A DNA stretch of 64,000 nucleotides from Hippasteria phrygiana (taxonomy: Eukaryota > Echinodermata > Asteroidea > Valvatida > Goniasteridae): the NCBI GenBank assembly GCA_037893225.1, contig JAZGUH010000727.1, forward strand, positions 157,394 to 221,393, read 5' to 3'. Of this stretch, positions 46,824 to 59,200 are shown one piece after another. The notes under the pieces are model-generated. The model was not told the origin of the DNA. It saw only the letters and a program-made list of their open reading frames with translations, and made no database searches. The position numbers and the translations under genes are program-made. Each line of letters starts with the position of its first letter. Positions within the stretch are counted from its first letter, which is position 1.

Positions 46824-47420
46824 ACCTTTACGAAAATCTCCCATGTTATTCCCATGGGAAATTTTCCCATGAGAATTGCATGGTGAATTGGCCACAATGT
46901 AGCATGGGATTTTTCCCATGAATGATTTCAGAATCCCATGTCATTTCGTAAAGGATTCCAAATTTGCCCATGGAACTTTCCCAAGGGGATTGCCCCATGC
47001 ATCCCATGGGGATTTCCCCATGCACCCCATGGTTATTGTCCAATGCACTCCATGAGAATTGTCCCATGCAGACTTCTCAAAACACAATTTGTGTGGTTTC
47101 TTGTGCTTGTTCAACAGAAACCTTTTGGGAGGACGTTCAAATCACAAAATCCCCATGGTGTTCCCATGGTGTACATAAAATCACCATGGTGTTTCCATGG
47201 TGTACATAAAATCACCATGGTGTTTCCATGGTGTCCATAAAATCCCCATGGTGTTCCCATGATCACCATGGTTTTTCCATGGGTTTCCCATGATTAGCAT
47301 AAAATCTCCCATGGGGATGACTTTATAAACTTACATAGTGTTATTGATAACCCCATGGGTGTCCCATGGGACCCCATGGGTGTCCCATGGGACCACATGG
47401 GAACCCATTTTTGTAAGGGT
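46824..47420. mobile_element. TIR element M2, CCATGG-rich
   Basis: Ends ACCTTTACGAAAATCTCCC and CCATTTTTGTAAGGGT. The interior includes a 33-bp tandem unit (TTTCCATGGTGTACATAAAA) at about 47145-47240 and many CCCATGGG palindromes. Confidence 0.75.
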
Positions 47421-47429
47421 GGACTCCAC

Positions 47430-48900
47430 AACGTTTTTGTTCATGGGGGAACGTAGATCATCCCGCGGGAGGCAAAACGTTGTGAAGGCGGAAAGCGAAT
47501 TTAGACAACATACTACATGTATAATTAGGCATAGACTGCAAGCCGTAAACCTATAGCCCACCACAAAATTAGCACAAACTGCCCCACAATGAAACGCAGC
47601 ATATAATCTTCATTGCAATTCTTCCGGGCTATCCGTAAAAGGGTCTGTCATCTTCCATTCCAGAAAATGAAAGTCTGTACAACTATACGCCGGCATTTTA
47701 AAACTGCTCTTGTGATTGGCTAGCGAGATTCTGTGTACTTTGCTATGGGAGCTGCACGACAGGTTCTCTGACGTTTTTGTTTCCCTTATAAAAAATCCGC
47801 CAGACCACGAGCAATCTTGTCAGTTTTTAACAGAAAATTTGTCCAAAAAAGAAAGAAAGAAGAACGAGAATCGAACTCGGTGCACATGATCCAAAATTAG
47901 ACGCTTTGTCATAAAGCCACCGAAGTAGCTCGATCGAATTGCCTTATTTTGTTTTAATCAACGTTTACACTATTCACGAGGAATTATTAGCCAAATGAAT
48001 CACTAATTATGGCAACAAGGCTACGACTATTGGGCAGTATTTTAACCCTATTTTTGTTTTATTTACGTCACGTAAAACTTCCGGCTACTTTGCATGTAAT
48101 TAAAACAAATAGCTAAAAGTCATTCATCCATTTAGCCTTCCGATTCCGAATGCATGCCAAATCATAATTATCTAAACAGCAAGCAAGTGGACACAAGCCA
48201 TTTTTAAAAATTGTTTTTCAACGTCGCTTTCTTATTGGACAGTTACTTCTAATTTTTCATGCATGTCTCATTGGAGCAAAAATGCCGGACATAATCATTT
48301 TCAGCCAAGGTTAAAAAAAAAGCCATAATAAGCATTGTCATGCCAACAATAAATCTGTCACTTTGATTCCCACAGTGATTTCATACTATGATAAAATTTA
48401 TGAAAGCCGACAAATTGAATGTGCATCGTGGTAGTACTTGATATCAAAGCTGAACCAATGACCAAGATTGGTCGATTTAAGGACATGGCGGATAGGATTA
48501 TTCTGCGTTTTAACAATAGAACCCGGGAACGAAAATACAGGACTTACCAAATTGGACATTGTGGCTTGCCAACTTTGATATGCCCCCCCCCCCCCCCCCC
48601 ATATATAAAAACACAAAAATCGTTGCGTACACCGCCATTAGTGCCTGTTAAGTACAGTTTAATTAAGGCGCTCGGAATGAGCATTAAAATCGCACCACCA
48701 ACCCTTTTCCTTCCCCATCAAGTTATTCCCCCCCCCCCCCCGCCCCCAAAAAATGTTCTGGGTCTACCACTGAACTGTTAACGCCAATAAAAACAAAGAG
48801 AATGTCATGGTTTTGTAGTTTGATGAATGCCGTTCTCGCCTATTTACTTTCGTGCGCTGAAAACATCAGCTCCACATCTTTTTATCAATGAACATCACAA
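47430..48900. other. intergenic, SINE-like head and poly-C runs
   Basis: A tRNA-like segment on the minus strand (47855-47940) has GGTGGCTTTATGAC and GAGTTCGATTCTC boxes. Poly-C runs lie near 48582 and 48730. No gene. Confidence 0.45.
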
Positions 48901-48904
48901 ATTA

Positions 48905-49505
48905 AAATTCCAAAAAGAGGTATCTATGTTTATAAGTACATGTATCTATGTTTATAAATACCATGTAGGCCCTATCCATGTTTCTAAGTACAGGTATCTA
49001 TGTTTCTAAGTACAGGTATCTATGTTAAGGCACATGGTATCAATGTTTCTAAGTACAGATATCCATGTTTTTAAGCATAGGTATCTATGTTTCTAAGTAG
49101 GTACAGGTATCTATGTTAAAGCACAGTTATCCATGTTTCTTAGTACAGGTATCCATGTTTCTAAGTACAGGCAACCATGTTTCTAAGTACAGGTATCTAT
49201 GTTTCTATATAAGTACATGTATCTATGTTTCTAAGTACAGGTATCCATGTTTCTAAGTACAGGTATCCATGTTTCTAAGTACAGGTATCTATGTTTCCAA
49301 GATCTATGTTACTAAAGTAACTCACAACTTGTACATTTTTTTTATTACTGCTAGCCCTGTGAACATCAAAAATTAGAATTCCAAAAATAGGTACCTATAT
49401 GTTTCTAAGTACAGGTATCTATGTTTCTAAGTAGAGGTATCTTTGTTTCTAAGTAGAGGTATCTTTCTTTCTATACTTACAGGTATTAATGTTTCTAAGT
49501 ACAGG
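48905..49505. repeat. minisatellite, 22-bp unit (GTTTCTAAGTACAGGTATC)
   Basis: About 22 diverged copies of TCTATGTTTCTAAGTACAGG in two blocks separated by 80 bp (about 49310-49390). Confidence 0.93.
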
Positions 49506-49737
49506 CATGATCCTAAAGAAACTCACAAATTATTCATTTTATTACTGCTAGCCCTTTGATCAGTATAATACAACTTCTCGCTAAACTAAAATCATATAGA
49601 TTTGTAACATTAAAGTCGTGAGTCCATATAAATCTCCGCATTATACGTCAAGATCAAGGGGTGAGTCGTAGGCGGGGCGCAAATACAACTTTGAAAGGAA
49701 AAGGCGACAAAAAAGGGGGCTGAATACTGAATAGACA

Positions 49738-49770
49738 ATTGAATTGAATTGAATTGAATTGAATTGAATA
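49738..49770. repeat. (AATTG)n pentanucleotide
   Basis: Six to seven tandem AATTG units just downstream of the receptor gene. Confidence 0.95.
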
Positions 49771-50108
49771 AATACCAAAACATTGTCAAACACGAAATCC
49801 ATAAATCACAATAACAAATAGACCTATTTCCGAAATTGCTATATGATTATTGGTAATAACACTTGTGCAGATAGTTATTGTTTTACTTGTATCACAATAG
49901 GCATAGTGAGGAATGTACTATTACTGTTATGAGGAAATCTGTTACTGCGACTTAACCCAGATAATCGGCAGAAGTTGCCGATATCTGCGACAAATTGTAT
50001 ATGTTTTCACTGCGTCCTCAGACTTGTCTGTGACCTTCTCTGCGTTCGATGCGACTATTCAACTCTAAAGTGTAGTCGCATTAGTCGTCGATAATGAAAA
50101 CACTGTTT

Positions 50109-50227
50109 TTATTCCACGGACTTCGACACGCATTTCCAGATCAAAACGCCATTGCCACAGAGGAATATTATGGCGCCGATAATGAAGAAGATGCGATCTA
50201 AGACGACTGCTACAAACTTCATGTCCT
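50109..50227 (-). CDS. receptor last exon: M4 and stop
   Basis: After an acceptor at 50229-50228 (alternative at 50236-50235) it encodes EDMKFVAVVLDRIFFIIGAI and IFLCGNGVLIWKCVSKSVE before TAA at 50111-50109. MKFVA.V.DR is the standard start of M4. Confidence 0.9.
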
Positions 50228-53200
50228 CTGTACCCTGTCAAATAAATGCGATATAGATAACAATTTATGTTGTGTGTCAGTGTCAAATACAGCGACAGAT
50301 GGGCGAATATATAGCATGGTAAATGGTGCACGAATCGAGGGCAACAACACGATCATAGCCTACGGTGATGGATTAATTCTGTAAAGTTTTTCAATTGCGT
50401 GCGTGTAGTGCGCACGCTTAAAAAAGAGTGGTACTCCAGCACTACAAAAGTGCTATAAATATGTTATCCTCTTTGTATTAAGTGTGACGTCATTTGGGTC
50501 GGGAAGTGCAATGCAAACGAATGGAGTACGCGCGTTTGTTGCTTCACGCGCTTTCCATAGATTCCCACGTATTTAGGATCTGGAAGTTAACCCCTAAGGA
50601 AGAAGAGGATAATGCTGAATTAACCATACGGCAAGGTAAGGAAAAAGACATGTTTAGCGTCCCCGCCGGTTTCTTTTTTAGCGGCCTCATTGTTTCCCAT
50701 GTTCTCCCCCAAATCCAATAAAATGTAAAAGGAAGAGCGGAAATGCCCCCGCCCCCTCATCGATTTATTGAGTCTTGTGAATACATTTGATAGACTCGAT
50801 TGTGAGCGGAAGCAATCTTGGGAAATGAGGGGCCGCCATCTTGGAAAATACTGACTTGCAGGATCTAAACACAGAAGTAAAAGGGGGCCTCAATGACGCT
50901 ATAAACCTGTATTTTTTTCCCAAAATAGAAGGCTTATAATTCCATAATTTCCAATGTGTTGTATTATACTTGCATTAGCTGTACCGACGGTCGTGGTGTC
51001 AGGGTCTACCTTGGTGTCCCCGTGTGATTCAGGTTTGTCAAACTTGACGAAGAAATTGCTGTCTTTGCTAGTCTCCGACATGTGAATTTCCTCCACAGAT
51101 GAGCACACGGTCTTCATGCATTCTACAGGCGCCTGCCCCTGCTGCCCTCTCTCGCTCGATCTCCGCAAGCCGCCGGCCTCGCCGTTCCCACGAGTCCGCA
51201 AGCAGAAGACCATCGGCAGAACGTTGAGCATCAACTGCCGAAGGAAGCGGCCCTGCAGACGGCCCGGCCGGTGGTGCACGCTCACCGTGACCACACTGAG
51301 TAGGATCGCCAAACCACCCACCACGAAGTTACATTCAATGGATGTCAAGAGGAGGGGGATGCGTTGGTCCCCGCTGGACGGCAGGGAATCGGCCACAACA
51401 AGCCAGAAGACGGCCTGACCAAGCAGCAGGGACACGGCCATAGAAATCTGACAAAGAATCAGCCCATAACAGCCTCGTGAAATTTAACGTGGATTATTAG
51501 GACCCTGTGTCTTGAATTTAAACATCTTTCCCAAAAAAATTCTGGCTGAAAAGAATGTTAAAACGTTGAGTTTTAATGAAATACCGGTACATGAAAACTC
51601 TTTGAAAATGCGTTCTTTCTCACATTCTCAATAAAATGACGACCGAACGTCATTGTAACCCCTGAGAGTGAATTTTCCGGCATTTCATGGCGTATTGTCA
51701 AAGTTGTAAACTTGTTCAATGGCAACCTGTCGCCAAGGAGCAGGGGTCAAACTTACCCCTATAACTATATGGGCTCTCCGGTATAGGAGCCCCACTAGTT
51801 CTTGGGGTGGGGCCAAACTGGTGCCCCAACTTACCCTTTCTCCGCTCTCGGGTGATAGCCAAAACACCCCCAGTGAAATAGACGTCAGGATACCAGACGG
51901 CAAGGCAACGTTCAGCAGGTAATAGCTCGGCATCCTCTCCGCGGCGATATAGAAAGTTATCATCGGATAAGCCCTTGATTTATCTGCTCGGCCGGAATCA
52001 AACCTTTGTACAGTCCGATTACCTGCCATGCCGATGACCCGCCATTGCGTGAAGTTTTCCTTGATGTCGACTCGCGCAAAATCCAGGTTCAGATTGACTA
52101 TGCAGGTCGGCATGTTCTGGGTCGAGAAAACCAGAGAGCAGTTTTGCCGATCGAATGGGAACTGGGAGAGTTCCATTGGGCAGGACGTCTTGTGTATGAC
52201 AGGACCTGCGGTAGATGGAGAGGGGGACGGGGAAGAAAAAGTGGGGCGGTGGAGGCAAGGGAGAGAATATTTAAGGTATGGTGTAGCTTTGGTGATTTTA
52301 AAAATGATTAGTTTCAGTGGTTTTGTGTAGATTAAGGTATATTACAATTTATATAACACCCAAGTAGATCCTTGTAATTTGATTGGAGGATTGTAGGTCA
52401 CGCGACATTCATTAATCAAACCATTGCCCGGCTACGTCATGATCGTGCATTTTTGGTTCCATTCACCGTGCATTTTCGTTCCATCCCTTTTGATCTATTG
52501 CACGCTCGGCCGGACATGTATGCATGCGTTAGTAGTACAAAACGCGCGCCTTCCTTTGACAAGGCACAACCATTCGAGCATAATGGCGGACGTTCCAAAA
52601 ACATTGTGTTGCTTGACGACGACGATATTGCGGAATTAATTGATGCCTCTGATGCTACAAATACAAAGAAACAAATTAAATTCGCTGTACGCCGACTTAT
52701 AGAATCGTATGCGAAGTGTGCTGGTTCTTCTTTGGAATTAGTAGAAGCTTTCGGCGATGCAGAACTTGACCAGTTTTTATCGCGATTTTATGGCGGTCTA
52801 CGGAGAGACGACGGAGCATTGTATACAGCAATCCGTTATGGGCTTCATCGCCACGTTTTCTCGACAAAGGATTTGGACATAACCAAAACTGATACTTTTA
52901 AAGAGAGCAACCGGGTCTAAAGGCCATGATGGTTAAGCTGAAGCAAGAGGGAAAAGGCTTTGTTCGGAACAAGGAAGCTGTAAGTGGAGAAGATATGGCA
53001 AAGATCTTAGAATAGTGGATGACACAATTCATTTTTGGTAAATTTTGTTTATTCTGATAGTTTTATCCTCCAATCAAATGACAAAGATCTACTTGGATGT
53101 TAGATAAAACAAATAATGAATGTTTTGCATTCGTGCAATGGTAAGAATATTTTCATGAGTTGAAAGATGGAATGTTCCATTCAACGAGACATTCCATCTT

Positions 53201-56200
53201 TCAACTCATGAAAATATTCTTACCATTGCACGAATGCAAAACATTCATTATTTGTTTAATAGCAGACAATTATTTCTAGCATGGGATAATAAAGAAGATT
53301 ACCTTTGAGAGCTGTTTTGATCAAGTTCTGTCTAGTCCGCTGTGTTGGCATCGACCCGCGTATAGGGGGAATTTTTATTTGTTAGGCATTTCTCTGTCCC
53401 CATAACGATTTTGGTCCCCCGACGTCTATCTCACGACCAGTGTATGTCCCCACAATTACGGTGCTAGACTACATGGTGCTATTTGTGTAAAAGTCGTCGC
53501 TTGGGGTAACAAACAAATCTGACATCTCTAGACGGAGTGCGCCCCTCATGTATCTAGGTCTAGCATAAACGTGTCAGAATTCGGCCAGGTTTATGTTAAT
53601 ATCATTACCCGCTAGCGGTCCCCATAACCGAAGTGAGAAAGGAGGAACCGGGAACTAATCTTCAGAACAGGCTCATTATAGAATAGTCACACTGTGATTT
53701 CAATGCAGATGAGCCATAATACAAGATGGAATAACAGAAGTATATTTTTGGAATATATTTTTGATAACATCAGGGGAAAATATCCATTATTTAACAAGAA
53801 GAAAAAATATGCGAAAACGTACCTTCCAGGATGACGGTTCCATCCCATGCCAACAAGGCCCTGAATACACCTTCCGGAATGGGATTTTCAATCTTCTCAC
53901 TTGCACTGTTGCAATAGAAAATTCCAAATTAATTTTCGTTAGTTCGTTAGCTTCTTCGTAGTATTGTCTCTGAGTTTGAAGTTTCGGCATAATAAGCATT
54001 CTGTCTTCTGCAGGATGGGGCTAAGAGTGGACTAACGTAAAAGCCCCAGTCCCATACAGTACGGTTCATCACGGACCTACACGGTTCACCCCGGACCATG
54101 AACCGTGGTGAACCGGGACCTCTTGGTCAAATTTTGAAGAAAATCACGACCGACGACCGTCGTCCAGGTTGCACCACGTTTCTTACACGGATCACCATTG
54201 TCCACCCCCGGGCAGCACCCCGACAGCGCCCCGACAGCACTACGGACGAACAAGGTTTTAGTACGGTTTAGCTACGGTTCGCCCCGGACCACCACGATTC
54301 ACCACGGTTCACCCCGGCATCGCTACGGTTCTCCCCGGCATCGCTACGGTTCGCCACGGTTTGTCCCGGCGCCACTACGGTGGCGAACCGTGTTGGGTCC
54401 TGGGTGATACGTAGTTGCACCGTGAAGATCCGTGGCGTTGATGGGGTTAAAAATAACTCCCGGTTCGGCACGGTTCTACCTGGACGACCCCGTTGCCACT
54501 ACGATCCCACTATACTAAGGCCCACCCTGTTGCACCCCGGCACAGCGACGGTTCACTCCGGTTCGGGTGATCGTCCCGGTTCACCCCGGCAGTTTTTGAC
54601 ATGTCAAAAACTGCCGGGGCAGCTCACGGTTATTCACGGACCACCACGGACCATCCAGGCATTGCTACGGTTCGACACACGGTTCACCCAGGTTCACCAC
54701 GGTTCATGAACCGGCATTAACCGGCATGAACCGGGGGCCCTGTGGGACTGGGGCTTAATGTTGTGGAGCGCCAACTATCGCCTGAAAATTGTGAAGTTTT
54801 AGGGACCATGAATTAATGTCAATTTGCGTGCGCACGCGTCCGCACGCAATTGCCCGCAAAAGCACGGGCCTCCTGTGTTCCATTGTGTGCCAGTGCGTGC
54901 CGATGAGTGCTGATGCGTGCCGATGCGTGCCGATGCGTTCCAATGCGTTCCGCTGTTTATCAATCTGGGATTCACGATAACAAAGGAACACAGGCCGGCC
55001 GGCCGGCCAAGACGGACGGATTACCAGACGGAGAGGGTGTCATAAAAGGACCAGGGTTTCAAAAAGGGCTAGTGTGTCACAATAGTGGACTGATGACTCA
55101 TCTTTTGGTGGCTTTGGTCAGTTATAACTAAACTGGCGATTCAAAGGCTTTCCTAACGTAATGATGATTCTAGCGGGACTTAGATTTGTAAAGTATTGTA
55201 GTCTATGTGGATTTCTTATTTATTTCAAGTTTCCGTGATTTTCATTAAAACATTGGACATGACACTTATTCTACAAATGTGGAAATCTGGTGAAAGACGG
55301 CATCATTTATTTCCTCAAATTCGATCTTTTCTGAGAGAAAAATACGTTTTGAAGAAATTACGCGTAGATGTACACCATTATTCAAGTTTACCACGCATAA
55401 AAACAGCAGTGCTTCGTCATCACTGGATATAAATCTTTGGAAATTCAAAACACAGCCCATTAGGCTTATTGTACGAAAAATCGAACGAAAAACAGTTTCA
55501 GATTTTTCAAGGCGCAGCTATAGGAATACATTCAGAAGATTGTTTGCGTCGGGGGATAGGCCTACATGTTATCATTCATGTTATCATTCATTGGAATGTT
55601 TTCGCTGCGTGATTGATGTAAACGTCGCACCCGAACTATACTTTTTACGGGCAAGGCAATATAGGGCAGCAAATTTAAGAGTCTAGACTTGATTGGAAGT
55701 TAATGTTATTCTTTTCTGATAAATTTGCACATAACCCATCGTCCGCGATGTATACAACGCTTTTTCAGATAATATTTCTTTGAGGAATAAATAGCATCGA
55801 CGTCAGTTCAAATTTGGCGATTACGTGACTTAGTCTTTTTCCAGGATTTCTTTATTGTGAGATCATTACAAATAAATCTAGCACGGCGCGCTCCCGAATT
55901 ACGACATGAGAGCGAAATTCAAGATGGCGGCGCCCATTGATACAACTTTTACATGATAATGACATATGGACCTATAGAGTACCGAAGTGATGACGTCAAT
56001 GCAATTTGTTGAACCAGAATACTTTTGTCATTTTGTGTCAATGTGCTTTTTCATGACTAGCTGTTAACAAAGGAAAAGTCCAAATCTCCATTTGTTTGGA
56101 GCCAGTTGTCGTGCCAACTAACGTCAGACTTCGGTACTCTATACACGTACATGTTGTAGGCCCTACATGTTCACCTTTTCATCCATTTTGCCGAGTGAAG

Positions 56201-59200
56201 ATTTCAACCTTAAATTCTTTCTTGCATTATTTCTTAATTTCTTTGCTTTATTGAGAAAACCTATTTTTTTATTGCAAGTTCGTTAAAAATAAAGTTCCAA
56301 CATGGCGCTTAGGAAATGCGAAATAGGGACGAAATTCAAGATAACGGCGCCAACTGAAACAACTTTTACATGATGAAGATATAAGGACTTACATGTACAA
56401 GTTCATGTTCACCTTTCCATTCATTGCGTTTGAAGAGTCAAGAATTGGGTTTGAAGAGTCAAGAATTTTCATAGAGGACCTTTTCAAATGCTCGTATCTT
56501 TTGTCTCAGATTTGTGGTTTGGAGTTTTTTTAGGGAAACAAGTCCGAGAAACTGTATCGCAAATTCTACAGAAAACCCTTAAATTTATAGTTATGAGAAA
56601 TCGCTTAAGCCCCAACTTGCAGAAAGAAAGATTAATTCTACCAGTTGCACACTAATCCGGATTAGCAGATTATCTGGGACATAATAGGTGCCGCCAGAGA
56701 CGATCTCTATGCATGGTACACTCAGGCTGGTTGCAAATGAGTCCGTTTGCATGCCACTGCATGCCACTGCATGCAAGTCCGTGCCGATGAGTGCCGATGC
56801 GATGCGTGCAAATGCGTGCAAATGCGTGCCAAAATCTCCCTCGTTTTACCTTGCACGAAAAGACACGCAAAGGCACGCAAAGGAACGCGTGCGCACGCGT
56901 GCGCACGCAAATTGGCATTAATCCATGGTGCCTTACGTCAATCCACGACCCCAACTTTGAACTGATTCTACGCTTAATGTTTGAGACAGGACGTATTACA
57001 TTTCCCAACCCTCTCGCCTCATCTCCTGCCTGAACTTACTTCTTGAAAGATGTGAACTATTGGGCTGGAAACAAATACTTTGAAAATACTCTAGTAGACT
57101 CAACCTGGTATACCCCTGTACCATTTCTGTGGAGGTATAGGAACTTCGAAGTATTAAGGGCAAAAAAAGAGTCTCTCAACTAAATAAATGGGTCGTAAAA
57201 ACTAGCATTTGCTTTTACTACCAATTTTTAAGCATTTACTAGCATCTGTATGAATAAAAATGAAGCAAATGCTTTTACTAGAAAGCATTTGCTAAAAACC
57301 AAAAGTATTTACTTTTTGCTTTTTAGAATTTGCTAGAATATTAGCATTTGCTTCATTTGGTATGAATAAAAAGGAGTTAATGTTTCAGATTTGGAGTATT
57401 TACTAGAAATTTGTCAAGGTTGGGTCGGGGCTGACTTGAAAAAGAGAAGCAAATACTAGTATGCATAATATATGCTTTTATAGATGTGGTTAGGCAGGAA
57501 AGGGTATTTGCATGGAAGAGGAAGCATCAAGGATCAAAATACAAGCAGGTGTATCAGGTTTGGGGAAAGAAATGAGACAGACGGCCGACCATTTCGGAGA
57601 ACATTCTGGGGATGGAATGGGTCAGCACTGACTGCAAAGCATCAATTTGCATAGGCGTAGCAAGGTCATTTTTATTTGGGGGCGGGGGGGGGGGGGGGGG
57701 GGGTAGACGTGAAAAGGCACTTGATATATCGGGGGCACAGGGGGCACTAACATTTTTATGGCACAGGGGGCACTAACATTTTTCAGTGGGGGAACAGGGG
57801 GGGGGGGGCACTATAATTTCCAGTGAGGGAACACTATTTAGGGCCAGCAGCATGAAGGAAATTATTTTAATGTTGCGTCGATTGTGTACTTACGGGTCCC
57901 GTTCCTATAAGAGAACAAAACCCACTTAGAAGTTATTGGACTTACCAAACTAGCTTGCGACATTAAAAGACCAACAGGTATGTCGTAGATAGAGGGCAGA
58001 CTTTATTGTAATGACCATTCGGCTGTGCAATCAAACGCAAGTATGAAGCATTTACTACCATTTCAGTTAGCAAATGCTGAACAGTAAAACTTATCTTTTA
58101 TTCATACGAATTCAAGCATTTGCTTTTCCTTAAAGTTTTTACTCCAAATAAATGCTTTTCCCTTTTTCTTGTACTTCCTAGCATTTGCTAGTTTTTATCC
58201 TCCTACTGAAGACAGCTAAGGTACGTACAATGGCCTGTGCGGGACGACGCAAGTGCAGACAAATCCTATTGTGATAGGCTTATTGTTTGTCCACCCGGTC
58301 TGCACACTTTCCGCTAAGTTTCCACTTTCCGCTACATTCAGTACATAATATGGTCCTATATGAGATACACGAGTTCAAAAACATGGGGGACATTTAATAT
58401 TGGGGGATGTGTCCCCCTGTCCCCCTCCCACCCAGGATTGACGCCCATAAAAGCACGTAGTCCAAAACTCATCGGTTAGAATCTATACTATCATTATAGT
58501 TACAGCCTAATTGCCCTCTAAGAAATCTATTCGATTGCGAGGAGTCGGCCTCCCTAGTATGTCCACTGAAACGTTGATCTTTGTGAATGGTATAGTCATA
58601 AGAGGGTTGACCTATTTTATTACTATTATTTATGGTACTGAAGCCAGAAATTACTTTTAAAAAAAGAAGAAGCATATTTCAATGTAGCTCGCAAGCTTGA
58701 AGAAACGTGAAGAAAAGACGAAGAAATGGGAGGTGGGAAAAAACACGGGATCAGGGAGGGAACGCCCAATCCTCACGTCGGCCCCGGGCGGGACTCTAAC
58801 CCAGATATCAGTGGAAGATGCCACTAAGCACCCGACTCCCCCGTATACCTGTCTTTCAAAAAACCCTAAACACTGTCGTCGCTGCAGTGCAAAAATGGTG
58901 GTGTAACACCATGTATTATCTGTGTCAAATAATACTCGTGTAATGTTTTCAGTGTAAATAGTCAGTAGGTTGATCCATGCAATGCGACGTTCTGTTCTCT
59001 ACCTACATGTTAGTAAGAAGAATCTTCGGAGTCCAGATTTCATCTATGCTAAGAGACAGGAAACGCAGGTTCCCGTAATCCTCAGGATCCCAGCGAATTC
59101 GATAGTCCTCCCATGTCTACAAACAGAAGAAGAAAAATAGGCCTACATATCATCCTTATTTTTAACCCTCGAAGATCCGGGTTGGAGTCCTCCCCCTGCA

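Noticed and set aside
45247..47564. Met/His/Gly-rich ORFs around 45.3-47.5 kb
   Set aside because: Caused by CCATGG repeats read in several frames of the two TIR elements.
50065..50331. 88-codon minus-strand frame at the receptor 3' end as the real frame
   Set aside because: Only the neighbouring frame gives M4 (MKFVAVVLDRIFF) with matching splice phase.
56670..56720. IEIVSGGTYYVP stretch as the missing receptor exon
   Set aside because: Superficially like the expected strand, but it lies at the edge of a repeat and no donor gives the required phase.
56591..57033. His/Ala/Cys-rich ORFs in both strands
   Set aside because: Generated by the GTGCCGATGCG tandem units; no domain.
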